DNA of 64,000 bases from Lachnospiraceae bacterium GAM79 (GTDB lineage Bacteria; Bacillota; Clostridia; Lachnospirales; Lachnospiraceae): positions 2,464,501-2,528,500 of the forward strand of contig CP085928.1 in the NCBI GenBank assembly GCA_020735665.1. Direction: 5' to 3'. The position numbers and the translations under genes were made by a program. The notes beneath the pieces were generated by a model that worked only from the letters and a program-made list of their open reading frames with translations, was not told the DNA's origin and ran no database searches. Positions 7,955-17,369 of this stretch are shown one piece after another. The stretch's first letter is position 1. The number at the start of each line of letters is the position of its first letter.

Positions 7955-10633
7955 TTGAAAAAAATATTACTTACTTTACTTACCCTGACTCTGTTCTTTC
8001 TTCTGTTTTCCGCACAGACCAGAATAACCGTATCAGCCGCAGAAAACAGTTCCTCTGATGAAACAACGATCAAAGTATCCGCCAAAAATGGCAGTGATAT
8101 CTCGGACAAACTGCGTGAAGCTCTGATCAATGCAAGAGACCTCGCAGAAAGCTCCGGCCAGATCATAACCGTCAAGGTAAAAAAGGGAGATTACTATCTC
8201 TCAAAGTCCCTGCACATATATAGCAACACAACCCTTGATGTAACAGATGTACATTTTACTTATCAGGGTACTAAAAAGATCAACATGGTCATCAGCGGAA
8301 CAAATGCCCCATACCGCGGCTATGAACATTTCAATTCCAGTGAAGGCTGTTCCGGCTATGATGCCTTTGAAAATATCACGGTACTTGGTGGAATATGGGA
8401 AAGCACACCCGAAAATGCCGGCAGTATGATCCGGCTCTTTCATGCCAGGAATGTCACTTTGGATGGCTTGACACTGATTGGCGGAGGCTGTGTACATCAG
8501 ATGGAGGTCGCTGCCATCGATGGTTTCTATGTCCGCAACTGTACTTTTCTGGATCATGGCAAGAGCGCAGACTCCACAACTAATTTTCAAAAACAGGAAT
8601 CCATCCAGCTTGATATGCCATACAGTAATCTGGTATATCCCGGTGTCTATCAGGATGGTACGCCTATGAAGAATGTCGAGATCACACATAATACTTTTCG
8701 AAATATTGCCCGCGGTGTCGGAACACACACGATGCTTTGTGGATCTTATCATGAAAATATTAATATCAGTAATAATACATTTGAAAATGTATTGGAGGAA
8801 TGTATCATTTGTCTGAACTATGTAAACTGTCAGATCAAGGATAATACGATCACAAACTGCGGTGGTGGTATCCTTGTTGAAAATGCAAGAGATTACGATC
8901 GTTCCATGAATACTTCGATACTGGACGGAAGTAAAGTGTATGCCGGCGCAACCATCCACGACCTGAATACCGAGATCAGTGGAAATACCATACAGATCGT
9001 CTACCATCCAACCACGCTGATCGTAGCCGGAATCTATGTATATGGGAAAAATATATCCGATGATGCACTTGGTGGAGACGGCTATCCTCTGCCTAAAGAA
9101 AATCATTATATCAGCTCTATATCTATCCGGGATAATACGATCATAACCGCAGGTGATGGCATAACCATATCCGATGCCAGAAATTGTGAGATAGCAGGGA
9201 ATTCCATCAAAGGCGCAAAATTTTCAAAGAAAGATCCATATGCCAGATACAGAGACGGAATTCGAGTTGATAAACAAAGCTCCGATATCTCTATAACAGG
9301 AAATTCTATTAAGAATATGTCCAGAAACGGTATTGTAATATATGATCGTTCCTCTCTGTCCGGCATAGTAAACAACAATATTAAAAGCTGTTCCAAGTCC
9401 GGAATCAAATTAACAGAACACAGTATCTGTGCAAATGATATAACAAATAATATAATAAAAAAATGTTCTTTCGGTGGTCTGATAGTTGAAAACAACAGCA
9501 CGACTTCCGATATCATCGGGAATACACTCTCAGCGGTAAGCGGTAATCCCGCCATCAAAATCAGCAACATGAGTACTGTCCGTTATATCAACTCCAACCA
9601 GATTTATGACCTGGGGGAGTACAGAAAAAAAGAGGTTGCCTCGGGCATCGTAGTAAGCGGCAGATCAACTTCAAAAGGAATAGAAAGCAACCGGATCTAT
9701 GCATCCAAGTCTAAATACTCCTCCGGTTACGGCATTCTGATTGATTCAGATTCCAGATTATCTGAATCAGTCAGCAACAACACAATTTCAAATACAAACG
9801 AATACTCTATTGCCGTTAAAAGCTATTCCAAGATAGCAGGTCAGATTAATCGTAATGATATCACCTCTGCCAGAAAAAGTGCTATTGCTGTTACCGATTC
9901 CTCCATAATCTGTGATAATATCGAAAGCAATCATATCTCAGGCAGCGGTACAAACGGTATCTTACTTGATAAAAAAGCAACCGTCCGGAACAGCATCGCC
10001 GGTAATGTTATTACAGAATGTAATAACTATGGCATCAATATCCAGAGTATAGAAAACGACCTGACCGTTGCCCACAATGAACTGAATGAAAATAAGAACG
10101 CTGCTATTAATATTGCCGCAGGAAAAAAGAATCTGACCACTATATCAGGAAATATATTATCCGGCTCAGCTTCAATCAGTGGTATCCGGCTATCCAAATG
10201 CAAAGTATCGATTGCATCCAATGAATTTGAAAAATTCAAATACGGAATCCATGCTGCAGCTTCCGTTTCAGGGTCAATCTATGATAATATATATAGTGAT
10301 ATAGCAAAAAAAGAAATCTACATTGATAAAAAAGCCCAGAAAATGAATACAGTCATTTCATCAACAGTCGAAACTACGACAGATAATGGAAAAAATAAAG
10401 CAACGATCACATGGGATGCTGTAAAGGGAATGGACGGATACGAATTACAATACAGCACATATGCAGATTTTTCCAGCAAACAGGTTATCCACCTGAATGC
10501 AAAACAGACATCTTATACCCTACACGATCTGCCAAATAACAAACCGGTTTATTACCGGATCAGGGCATATAAAACAGTGGAAAACATCTGTATTTTCGGA
10601 AATTTCCAGACGAACTATTTTATTCTCAGATAA
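7955..10633 (+). CDS. Secreted right-handed parallel beta-helix protein with C-terminal Fn3 domain
   Basis: 892 residues with a TTG start 21 nt after the glycosyltransferase stop. Signal peptide 1-30, cleaved after the VSA segment. The bulk is a long run of 20-30-residue rungs rich in N-x-I/S-x-N motifs (NNTFENV, DNTITNCGGG, GNTIQI, SNTISN), as in pectate-lyase-like and NosD-like solenoids. The rungs continue to about residue 790. The last 90 residues resemble fibronectin type III (ATITWDAVKGMDGYELQYS, YYRIRAYKTV). The N-terminal 400 residues are clearly paralogous to the next gene (HIYSNTTLDVT, GGGCVHQMEVAAIDGFYV, HTMLCGSYHENI). Solenoids of this type are usually polysaccharide lyases, epimerases or adhesins. 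I cannot assign a substrate or catalytic residues. Confidence 0.8.
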   Translation: MKKILLTLLTLTLFFLLFSAQTRITVSAAENSSSDETTIKVSAKNGSDISDKLREALINARDLAESSGQIITVKVKKGDYYLSKSLHIYSNTTLDVTDVHFTYQGTKKINMVISGTNAPYRGYEHFNSSEGCSGYDAFENITVLGGIWESTPENAGSMIRLFHARNVTLDGLTLIGGGCVHQMEVAAIDGFYVRNCTFLDHGKSADSTTNFQKQESIQLDMPYSNLVYPGVYQDGTPMKNVEITHNTFRNIARGVGTHTMLCGSYHENINISNNTFENVLEECIICLNYVNCQIKDNTITNCGGGILVENARDYDRSMNTSILDGSKVYAGATIHDLNTEISGNTIQIVYHPTTLIVAGIYVYGKNISDDALGGDGYPLPKENHYISSISIRDNTIITAGDGITISDARNCEIAGNSIKGAKFSKKDPYARYRDGIRVDKQSSDISITGNSIKNMSRNGIVIYDRSSLSGIVNNNIKSCSKSGIKLTEHSICANDITNNIIKKCSFGGLIVENNSTTSDIIGNTLSAVSGNPAIKISNMSTVRYINSNQIYDLGEYRKKEVASGIVVSGRSTSKGIESNRIYASKSKYSSGYGILIDSDSRLSESVSNNTISNTNEYSIAVKSYSKIAGQINRNDITSARKSAIAVTDSSIICDNIESNHISGSGTNGILLDKKATVRNSIAGNVITECNNYGINIQSIENDLTVAHNELNENKNAAINIAAGKKNLTTISGNILSGSASISGIRLSKCKVSIASNEFEKFKYGIHAAASVSGSIYDNIYSDIAKKEIYIDKKAQKMNTVISSTVETTTDNGKNKATITWDAVKGMDGYELQYSTYADFSSKQVIHLNAKQTSYTLHDLPNNKPVYYRIRAYKTVENICIFGNFQTNYFILR

Positions 10634-10669
10634 ATGGGATCATATTTATAACTGAAAGGGGACATATAT

Positions 10670-13051
10670 ATGAAAAAACATCTTATCCTGCTTGCTTCAG
10701 GACTGCTGCTTGTTTCCGGTGTTGCTTATACAGCAGATACACAGACATTTGCAGCCAACTTAACAGCTACTGAAAGCACAGCATCAAATGACACCTCACC
10801 GGAACTATTTGCAAATTCATACTCTGTTTCCGGCGACACGATTACGGTCTCCGCTAAAAACGGAAGTGAAATTGGAACAGTATTAAATGACGCATTAAAA
10901 GCTGCACGCGATCTTGCGGATTCCAACGGACACATAATCACCGTCAATGTTCCGGCAGGAAGTTATACTCAGGACATTGCTTTACATATCTACAGCAATA
11001 CAACACTGAACCTGACAGGTGTAAGTATCAAATGCACAGCGGATACACCGATCAACATGATCACCACCGGAACAAACGGCGCATACAAAGGACAGAACAA
11101 CTATAATACAAGTTCATTATGTAGCGGCTATAACGGATTCAAAAACATAACCATAAACGGCGGAACATTCATCAGCATTCCATCAAACGACTCAACAATC
11201 GTGCGTCTTTCCCATGCAACCAATGTCCATTTAAACGGAATCACCTTAAAAGGAGGCGGCTGTCTTCACCAGATGGAAGTAGCTGCAATCAACGGCTTCT
11301 ATGTAACGGGCTGTACATTCCGGGACAATGGAAAAGCAACCGATATCAATAACCACGAAAATCAGGAAGCACTTCAGCTCGATATGCCATGCCGTGAGTT
11401 TGTATTCCCGAATATATACGAAGACGGCACTCCGATGAAAAATGTCGAGATTACCGGTTGCACATTTAAAAATGTTGCAAGAGGTCTCGGAAGCCATACG
11501 ATGCTGATCGGCGCTTACCATGAGAATATTAAGATAAACAACAATACCTTTGATAACGTACTGGAAGAATGCATTATCGGTCTGAACTATTATAACTGTG
11601 AAATTAAAAATAACACGATCAAGAACTGCGGTGGCGGTATCCTTGTTCAAAACTATAAAGCTGCCGCTAATACGATCAACACCTCAATTCTGGATGGCAA
11701 GAATAAATATAAAGCATCCTTCCGCTATAAACTCAATACAGTTATCAGCGGCAATAATATCTCCCTCCGTTATTCTCCTAGCTGTATTACACCGGAAGGA
11801 ATCAAAGTCTCCGGATACAAACAGGAAAGTGGAAAAAAGGGCGGTGACGGATTCATTCTTCCTGCCGGAAACTACTATATCAGTGGTGTAACTGTTTCCG
11901 ACAACACAATCCACACCTCCGGTCATGGCATTCATTTCCTTGATGCTCACGGATGTAGTGCATATGATAATACAATCATTGGGCAGAATTTTTCTTCCAA
12001 AGATCCGTCCAAAAACGATCATGATGGCATTCTGGTAGAAATGGATTCCAAAAATATTATCATAAACAATAACCATATATCCGGAATGACCAGAAACGGT
12101 ATTCTCGTGCAGAAGTCATCTTCCGTAAAGAGGATCTCCAAAAATATTTTTTCCAAATGCGGCGGACGCGGAATCCAGATATATGATAAAAGCCAATGCA
12201 CAGAAGGCATATCGGATAATCAGATCAAAAGCTGCAAACGGGGTGGCATCTTTATCAGCAATAACTGCACCTCGGGAAATATCACCGGAAATAAAATTTC
12301 ATCTTATAACGAAGAAGGCGGTATCTCTGTTTATAATAACTGTACAACAGGCAAAATCGCAAATAACACGATCACTGATACCAGAAAAAACGGTAAACAT
12401 ACAAATCTGGCCGGTATAAAGATCAATTTAAAATCAACCACCGGCTCCATGACGGGAAATAAGATTCTGGCCGGTGCCGCAAAATACTCATCCAACCGTG
12501 GAATTGTCCTTTACAATTCTTCCAAGGTAAAAGGATCGATCAATAAAAACACGATCGAAAAATGTAGTGACTCAGCTATCGTGGTATCTCTGAAATCTCA
12601 GGTTACCGGAAGTGTTAATGGCAATAAGATATCATCTGCTGCCAAATACGGAATTCAGACCCTGAATAAGTCATCTATTGGCAAGGCAATAGCATCCAAC
12701 ACGATCAAAAATGCCAAAACAAGCGGTATCTTGATCGGAAGTATCTCAAATACTTTGAAGATCGAAAAAAATAAAATATCAGGCTGTTCAAATGCAGGAA
12801 TCTATATCCAGCCTGCAACAACAAAATACAAAATTACCGCTACAAACAACACAATTACCGGAAATAAAAAAGGATCCGGCTTCACCATAAGAAAAGCCAA
12901 GATCCTTATCAACAAAAATAAGATTTCCAAAGTTACATTTGGCGTATATGCAGATAAAAAATGCAAAGGCAATGTCTATGCAAATAAAATCTCCAAGATC
13001 ACCAAAAAAAAGGTCTACACCGACACAAAAAAAGTGAAGCTTAAGAAATAA
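10670..13051 (+). CDS. Secreted right-handed parallel beta-helix protein (paralogue)
   Basis: 793 residues; ATG with AAAGGGGA upstream. Signal peptide about 1-29 (LILLASGLLLVSGVAYTADT). Its N-terminal half follows the previous protein segment by segment (SAKNGSEI, ALKAARDLADSNGHIITV, HIYSNTTLNLT, GGGCLHQMEVAAINGFYV, HTMLIGAYHENI). The C-terminal half is a longer run of short rungs, the last of them rich in lysine. It lacks the Fn3 domain of its neighbour and ends with a basic tail (TDTKKVKLKK), which may hold it to anionic wall polymers. A tandem duplication followed by divergence is the simplest history. The operon ends at a hairpin repeat. Confidence 0.8.
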   Translation: MKKHLILLASGLLLVSGVAYTADTQTFAANLTATESTASNDTSPELFANSYSVSGDTITVSAKNGSEIGTVLNDALKAARDLADSNGHIITVNVPAGSYTQDIALHIYSNTTLNLTGVSIKCTADTPINMITTGTNGAYKGQNNYNTSSLCSGYNGFKNITINGGTFISIPSNDSTIVRLSHATNVHLNGITLKGGGCLHQMEVAAINGFYVTGCTFRDNGKATDINNHENQEALQLDMPCREFVFPNIYEDGTPMKNVEITGCTFKNVARGLGSHTMLIGAYHENIKINNNTFDNVLEECIIGLNYYNCEIKNNTIKNCGGGILVQNYKAAANTINTSILDGKNKYKASFRYKLNTVISGNNISLRYSPSCITPEGIKVSGYKQESGKKGGDGFILPAGNYYISGVTVSDNTIHTSGHGIHFLDAHGCSAYDNTIIGQNFSSKDPSKNDHDGILVEMDSKNIIINNNHISGMTRNGILVQKSSSVKRISKNIFSKCGGRGIQIYDKSQCTEGISDNQIKSCKRGGIFISNNCTSGNITGNKISSYNEEGGISVYNNCTTGKIANNTITDTRKNGKHTNLAGIKINLKSTTGSMTGNKILAGAAKYSSNRGIVLYNSSKVKGSINKNTIEKCSDSAIVVSLKSQVTGSVNGNKISSAAKYGIQTLNKSSIGKAIASNTIKNAKTSGILIGSISNTLKIEKNKISGCSNAGIYIQPATTKYKITATNNTITGNKKGSGFTIRKAKILINKNKISKVTFGVYADKKCKGNVYANKISKITKKKVYTDTKKVKLKK

Positions 13052-13065
13052 ACCTCTTCTATACT

Positions 13066-13206
13066 AATGAGGAAGGTTATACTATTATTACGCAAGTCGT
13101 TTGCACTCTATTCTCGCGTAACAGTACTAAGTTCCCGCCTCACGGCGGATCATTAAGGACTGACGCGAGAAAAGGCTTGCTTCATAATAGTATAACCTTC
13201 CTCATT
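13066..13206. repeat. Long-hairpin repeat, family A (copy 2)
   Basis: 23-bp outer arms, AATGAGGAAGGTTATACTAT and complement, followed by TTTTGT on the plus strand. The inner stem is CCCGCC-TCAC-GGCGG, flanked by the family core in reverse orientation (CTCGCGTAACAGTACTAAG). It lies 15 nt after the beta-helix stop codon and probably terminates that operon. Confidence 0.75.
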
Positions 13207-13269
13207 TTGTACATTAAGTCTGCTCTATAAGAAATAAGACATTTCTTGTCTAAAGTAACAATAAAACAA

Positions 13270-13371
13270 ACCGGCGGTAAGTATATAGATACACTATTAT
13301 GTACCGCTGCACGAGGATTAGAGCGAAAGCGTCTTGCGAAATAATATGTGTATTATATACTTACCGCCGGT
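13270..13371. repeat. Long-hairpin repeat, family A (copy 3, shortened core)
   Basis: Outer arms ACCGGCGGTAAGTATATA and complement. The core keeps the GTACCGCTGCACGAGG and AGAGCGAAAGCGTCTTGCG parts but has lost the left half of the inner stem, so it is only about 100 bp long. Confidence 0.7.
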
Positions 13372-13394
13372 CATAAAAATATCACTTATAGAAC

Positions 13395-13582
13395 AAGACC
13401 CCTATATACTTTATGCATCAGACCTGTTCACTCTGTATAACTTCGAACTAAACTCGGCTAGCCTCGTTAAGATCTCAGTTACTCACGTCGGTCCTTAGCG
13501 ACCCACCAAATGGTGGGAGCTTAGTACCGCTACGTGAAAATAGAGCGCGAGCGTTCTGCGGCATAAATGTATATATGTCTTT
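13395..13582. repeat. Long-hairpin repeat, family A (copy 4)
   Basis: Imperfect outer arms around TATATACTTTATGC and GCATAAATGTATATA. The full core runs CACGTCGGTCCTTAGCGA, inner stem CCCACCA-AA-TGGTGGG, GCTTAGTACCGCTACGTG and AGAGCGCGAGCGTTCT. Here the loop is GCGAG rather than GAAAG, with its stem preserved. Confidence 0.65.
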
Positions 13583-13599
13583 TTTTGTATACATAAACA

Positions 13600-13756
13600 G
13601 ACCCGTGAGCATTATATATGTACATCATTATGCAGCAAGCCTATCCGAGTGCCGGTACTTAGGTTGCGTCTTTTGCAACCTTATGTACCGCTGCACCGAG
13701 GATAGAACGAAAGTGCCTTGCGGAATAATGGATGTACTATATAACGATCACGGGTC
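13600..13756. repeat. Long-hairpin repeat, family A (copy 5)
   Basis: Outer arms GACCCGTGA…ATTATATATGTACATC and the near-complement ending TCACGGGTC. The core has GTGCCGGTACTTAGG, an inner GGTTGCG-TCTT-TGCAACC stem, TTATGTACCGCTGCACCGAGG and AGAACGAAAGTGCCTTGCG. It ends 12 nt before the stop codon of glgP on the other strand, so it may terminate glgP. Confidence 0.75.
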
Positions 13757-13768
13757 GTACATATATTA

Positions 13769-16213
13769 TTAGTCTAATGTGACTTTAACCTTTTTGAGGT
13801 TCCAGATCTCTTTTGCATACTCTTCGATTGTTCTGTCTGATGAGAACTTACCGGAGCATGCTGTATTCAACATAACCATCTTAGCCCAGTTCTTCTCGTC
13901 TCTGTAAAGAGTATCGATCTTTCTGTGAGCTTCTACATAAGAAGCAAAATCCTTAAGGATGAAGTATACATCTTCGTTGATAAGTGAATCATACAGATCT
14001 CTGAAACGATCCGGATCATCAGAAGAATACATACCATTGATAAGCTGTGTAAGAACAGTTCTTACTGCTGCATCATTGTTGTAAATATCCTTTGGATTGT
14101 ATCCACCTTCACGCTCATACTTCATAACTTCTTCAGCTCTTAAACCGAAGATAACTGCATTTTCTTCACCAACTTCTTCAACAATCTCTACATTTGCACC
14201 ATCCATGGTTCCAAGTGTAACTGCACCGTTTAACATAAATTTCATGTTACCGGTACCGGATGCTTCTCTGGAAGCTGTTGAAATCTGCTCGCTGACATCT
14301 GCTGCTGCGAAGATCAGCTCTGCATTGGATACTCTGTAGTTCTCGATGAATACAACCTTGATCTTACCCTTGATAGATGCATCGTTGTTGATAACATCTG
14401 CAACAGAGTTGATCAGCTTGATGATAAGCTTTGCTCTCTTATAACCGGCGGAAGCCTTTGCACCAAAGATATATGTTGTTGGATACATATCATATGATGG
14501 ATTTGTCTTCAACTCGTTGTACTGATACATAACATGTAAAATATTAAGAAGCTGTCTCTTGTACTCATGAAGTCTCTTAACCTGTACATCGAAGATAGAA
14601 CGAGGATCTACATCCACGCCATTATGCTCCTTGATATAATTTGCAAGACGGATCTTGTTCTGGTACTTGATATTCATGAATTCCTGCTGATACTTCTCAT
14701 CAGTAGCATATACTTTTAACTTCTTCAGATTTGAAAGCTTAACGATCCATTCATCACCGATCTTATCTGTGATCCAGCTTGCAAGAAGCGGATTACCATG
14801 AAGAAGGAAACGTCTCTGTGTAATACCATTTGTCTTATTATTGAACTGCTCAGGTCTCATCTCATAGAAGTCCTTCAGCTCTCTCTCTTCCAGAATCTTT
14901 GTATGAAGTGCTGCAACACCATTTACAGAGTAAGAACCTGCGATAGCAAGATGTGCCATCTTAACCTGACCATCATAAAGGATAGCCATGTTCTTAACCT
15001 TATCCTGGTTGCCCGGATACATAGACTGGATCTTCAGTACAAATCTTCTGTTGATCTCTTCTACGATCTGATAGATACGAGGAAGTAATCTTGAGAACAA
15101 TTCGATCGGCCATTTCTCAAGAGCTTCAGCCATGATCGTATGGTTAGTGTATGCACATGTTCTGGTTGTGATATCCCATGCATCATCCCACTCAAGACCT
15201 TCTTCATCCATAAGGATTCTCATTAACTCTGCTACTGCAACTGTTGGATGTGTATCATTCATCTGGAACGTGATCTTTTCCGGAAGCTTATGAATATCAC
15301 TGTTTTTCTCTTTGAATTTCAGGATTGCTCTCTGAACAGACGCTGAAATGAAGAAGTACTGCTGTCTCAGTCTTAATTCCTTACCTGCATAGTGATTATC
15401 ATTTGGATAAAGGACTTCAACAATTGTCTTAGCAAGGTTCTGCTGCTCAACAGCCTTTTCATATTCACCCTTGTCAAATGAATCAAGACAGAACTCCTGA
15501 TCTGCTTCTGCATCCCAGATACGAAGTGTATTTACAACATTGTTGCCATAACCGACAACCGGAACATCATATGGTACGGCACGAACGGTCTGATAACCAT
15601 CCTGAATAAAGTAATTTCTTCCGTCTCTGTTCTCAACTCTTACATAACCGCCAAATTTAACTTCTACAGCGTACTCCGGACGCTTGATCTCAAATGGGTT
15701 GCCATCCTTTAACCAGTCATCCGGCAACTCGATCTGATAACCATCTTTGATTGCCTGCTTGAACATACCATAACGATAACGGATACCACATCCGTATGCC
15801 GGATAACCAAGTGTAGCAAGAGAATCCAGAAAACATGCTGCAAGACGTCCCAAACCACCATTACCAAGTGCTGCATCCGGCTCCTGATCCTCGATCAGAT
15901 TCAAATCAAATCCAAGTTCATCTAAGGCTTCTTTTACTGCATCATAGTATGTCAGATTGATCAGATTGTTTCCCAGGGCTCTACCCATCAGGAACTCCAT
16001 GGACAGATAGTAAACTGTCTTAACATTCTTCTTCTCATATTCCTTATGTGTTGCTATCCATCTGTCTATTATGTCGTCCTTAACAGCGTAGCTGACAGCC
16101 TGGAATACCTGCTGTGGAGTTGCCTCTTCGATTGGTCTTCTGTACAATGTCTTTACATTTGTAATAACCTCTTTTTTGAAGCCCTCTTTGTCGAAATCAA
16201 TCAACTTTTTCAT
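13769..16213 (-). CDS. glgP: Glycogen/starch phosphorylase (GT35)
   Basis: 814 residues, normal for the family. It releases glucose 1-phosphate from alpha-1,4-glucan ends (EC 2.4.1.1) in the cytoplasm. Landmarks: MEFLMGRALGNNL, EDQEPDAALGNGGLGRLAACFLDS, YGCGIRYRYGMF, QMNDTHPTVAV, and the pyridoxal-phosphate site SGTGNMKFMLNGAVTLGT with the lysine near residue 657. The ATG is preceded by AAGGAGG. The gene is monocistronic with a leader of about 150 nt. Both this enzyme and cellobiose phosphorylase yield glucose 1-phosphate, so stored and incoming sugar would enter the same pool. Confidence 0.97.
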   Translation of the reverse strand: MKKLIDFDKEGFKKEVITNVKTLYRRPIEEATPQQVFQAVSYAVKDDIIDRWIATHKEYEKKNVKTVYYLSMEFLMGRALGNNLINLTYYDAVKEALDELGFDLNLIEDQEPDAALGNGGLGRLAACFLDSLATLGYPAYGCGIRYRYGMFKQAIKDGYQIELPDDWLKDGNPFEIKRPEYAVEVKFGGYVRVENRDGRNYFIQDGYQTVRAVPYDVPVVGYGNNVVNTLRIWDAEADQEFCLDSFDKGEYEKAVEQQNLAKTIVEVLYPNDNHYAGKELRLRQQYFFISASVQRAILKFKEKNSDIHKLPEKITFQMNDTHPTVAVAELMRILMDEEGLEWDDAWDITTRTCAYTNHTIMAEALEKWPIELFSRLLPRIYQIVEEINRRFVLKIQSMYPGNQDKVKNMAILYDGQVKMAHLAIAGSYSVNGVAALHTKILEERELKDFYEMRPEQFNNKTNGITQRRFLLHGNPLLASWITDKIGDEWIVKLSNLKKLKVYATDEKYQQEFMNIKYQNKIRLANYIKEHNGVDVDPRSIFDVQVKRLHEYKRQLLNILHVMYQYNELKTNPSYDMYPTTYIFGAKASAGYKRAKLIIKLINSVADVINNDASIKGKIKVVFIENYRVSNAELIFAAADVSEQISTASREASGTGNMKFMLNGAVTLGTMDGANVEIVEEVGEENAVIFGLRAEEVMKYEREGGYNPKDIYNNDAAVRTVLTQLINGMYSSDDPDRFRDLYDSLINEDVYFILKDFASYVEAHRKIDTLYRDEKNWAKMVMLNTACSGKFSSDRTIEEYAKEIWNLKKVKVTLD

Positions 16214-16370
16214 TTATCGTATCCTCCTTGAAAATTGCACGCCAGAATGCATCCCTGACGATTTTTCTATAATCAGATGCCGATATTATTCGCATCCTTT
16301 ATATCTCTTTCACCCTAATTCATCATAATATCCAGTTTTACCATGAGAAATTTTGGAAGAAACCTATATC

Positions 16371-16399
16371 ATTTTAACAAAAAAACATGTATTTCTCAA
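16371..16399 (-). promoter_or_regulatory. Promoter for glgP, inside a terminator hairpin
   Basis: On the minus strand TTGAGA (16399-16394), 17-bp spacer, TAAAAT (16376-16371). The -35 box lies within the loop and stem of the inverted repeat at 16385-16406. The start would be near 16364, about 150 nt ahead of the glgP ATG. Confidence 0.6.
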
Positions 16400-16406
16400 T
16401 ACATGT
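16378..16406 (-). terminator. Terminator of the DnaK/DnaJ-like cluster
   Basis: A perfect 9-bp inverted repeat ACATGTATT-GAGA-AATACATGT followed on the minus strand by a run of seven T. It lies about 165 nt downstream of the DnaJ-like stop codon. Confidence 0.6.
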
Positions 16407-16568
16407 CTTAATTTTTTGTAGAAAAATACATATTTTTTAGACCAAAGTCTAATTAATCTTGCAATTTTACAATGATTTTTCAATTATTTTCTGTTTTTAT
16501 AGTTATTTATACGCTCTTGCCCTATGGGGCATACCAATATCTGAACAGTTTCATAAGGGGTTTTCCTT

Positions 16569-17369
16569 CTAATAACCGCCTGAATAATAGCCGCCACAAG
16601 GGAAACAGCACATATTTCCACCACAACAGGAGAGACAAAGCAAGGTAGTGCAGAAAGTATTACAGCATTTTGTCATATCCCGGCCTGACATATCCATGCC
16701 ATAACCCTGTCCCTGATCCATATACCATTTCGATCCGCTCTTGATCTGTTCGTATGCACGCTTGTATTCCATATTATCCGGCTCTAGCTGTATCGCCCTT
16801 TGAAGCATCTCAAGCGCCCGGATCTGATTACCAAGTCCGGCATTGCATACACCAGAATAATAATGCCATTTTGCATTATGATCCTGGATCTGGTTCAATA
16901 CTGTTCTTGCTTCCTCATAACTGCCTGACCGCAGATAATTTCTTGCCGCCTGAAAATATCTGGAATCCTGATCGTTCGGATCATAGTCCTCCCGTCTTCC
17001 GCCGGCATATCCGCCGAACCCGCCAAACGGGTCAAAACCGCCATAGAAACCGCCAAACGGATCTGACTCATCATAAGTAGTTCTTCCACCGCTGTTGCTG
17101 TTTCGGTAACTGCCCGAACCATATGAACCATTTCCATATGGGCTGCCATATCCACTTGCTCCGTATGGATTTCCATAACCGGTATCACCATCCATGATCG
17201 CCTTATATGCCTGCTGGATCTCTTTGAACTTCTCCTCAGCCTCGGCTTTATTTGGATTGTTGATATTCGCATCCGGATGATATTTTCTGCTCAATCGTCT
17301 GTATGCACTTTTTACTTCATCATTACTGGCACCATGCGGCAATCCCAGTACTTCATAAGGATCTTTCAT
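16569..17369 (-). CDS. DnaJ-like J-domain protein with TPR and Cys-rich tail
   Basis: 266 residues. The J domain spans residues 1-65 ([16 protein letters not shown] at 31-33), so it should stimulate an Hsp70 ATPase. A Gly/Tyr/Ser-rich disordered stretch follows (about 65-125), then a TPR-like helical pair (about 140-205, ending AIQLEPDN). The last 35 residues carry nine cysteines in CC-x3-C-x4-C-x2-CC pattern and end GGYYSGGY. It lacks the zinc-finger and substrate-binding domains of true DnaJ. Its ATG directly abuts the stop of the DUF5685-like gene. With the Hsp70 three genes upstream on the same strand it looks like a dedicated co-chaperone. The Cys-rich tail could bind metal, form disulfides or be lipidated; the sequence does not say. 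Confidence 0.85.
   Translation of the reverse strand: MKDPYEVLGLPHGASNDEVKSAYRRLSRKYHPDANINNPNKAEAEEKFKEIQQAYKAIMDGDTGYGNPYGASGYGSPYGNGSYGSGSYRNSNSGGRTTYDESDPFGGFYGGFDPFGGFGGYAGGRREDYDPNDQDSRYFQAARNYLRSGSYEEARTVLNQIQDHNAKWHYYSGVCNAGLGNQIRALEMLQRAIQLEPDNMEYKRAYEQIKSGSKWYMDQGQGYGMDMSGRDMTKCCNTFCTTLLCLSCCGGNMCCFPCGGYYSGGY

Noticed and set aside
8201-9570. Two long minus-strand reading frames (301 and 154 residues) inside the first beta-helix gene
   Set aside because: They are antisense shadows of a well-supported gene, lack ribosome sites, and read as low-complexity Ile/Cys/Asp sequence.
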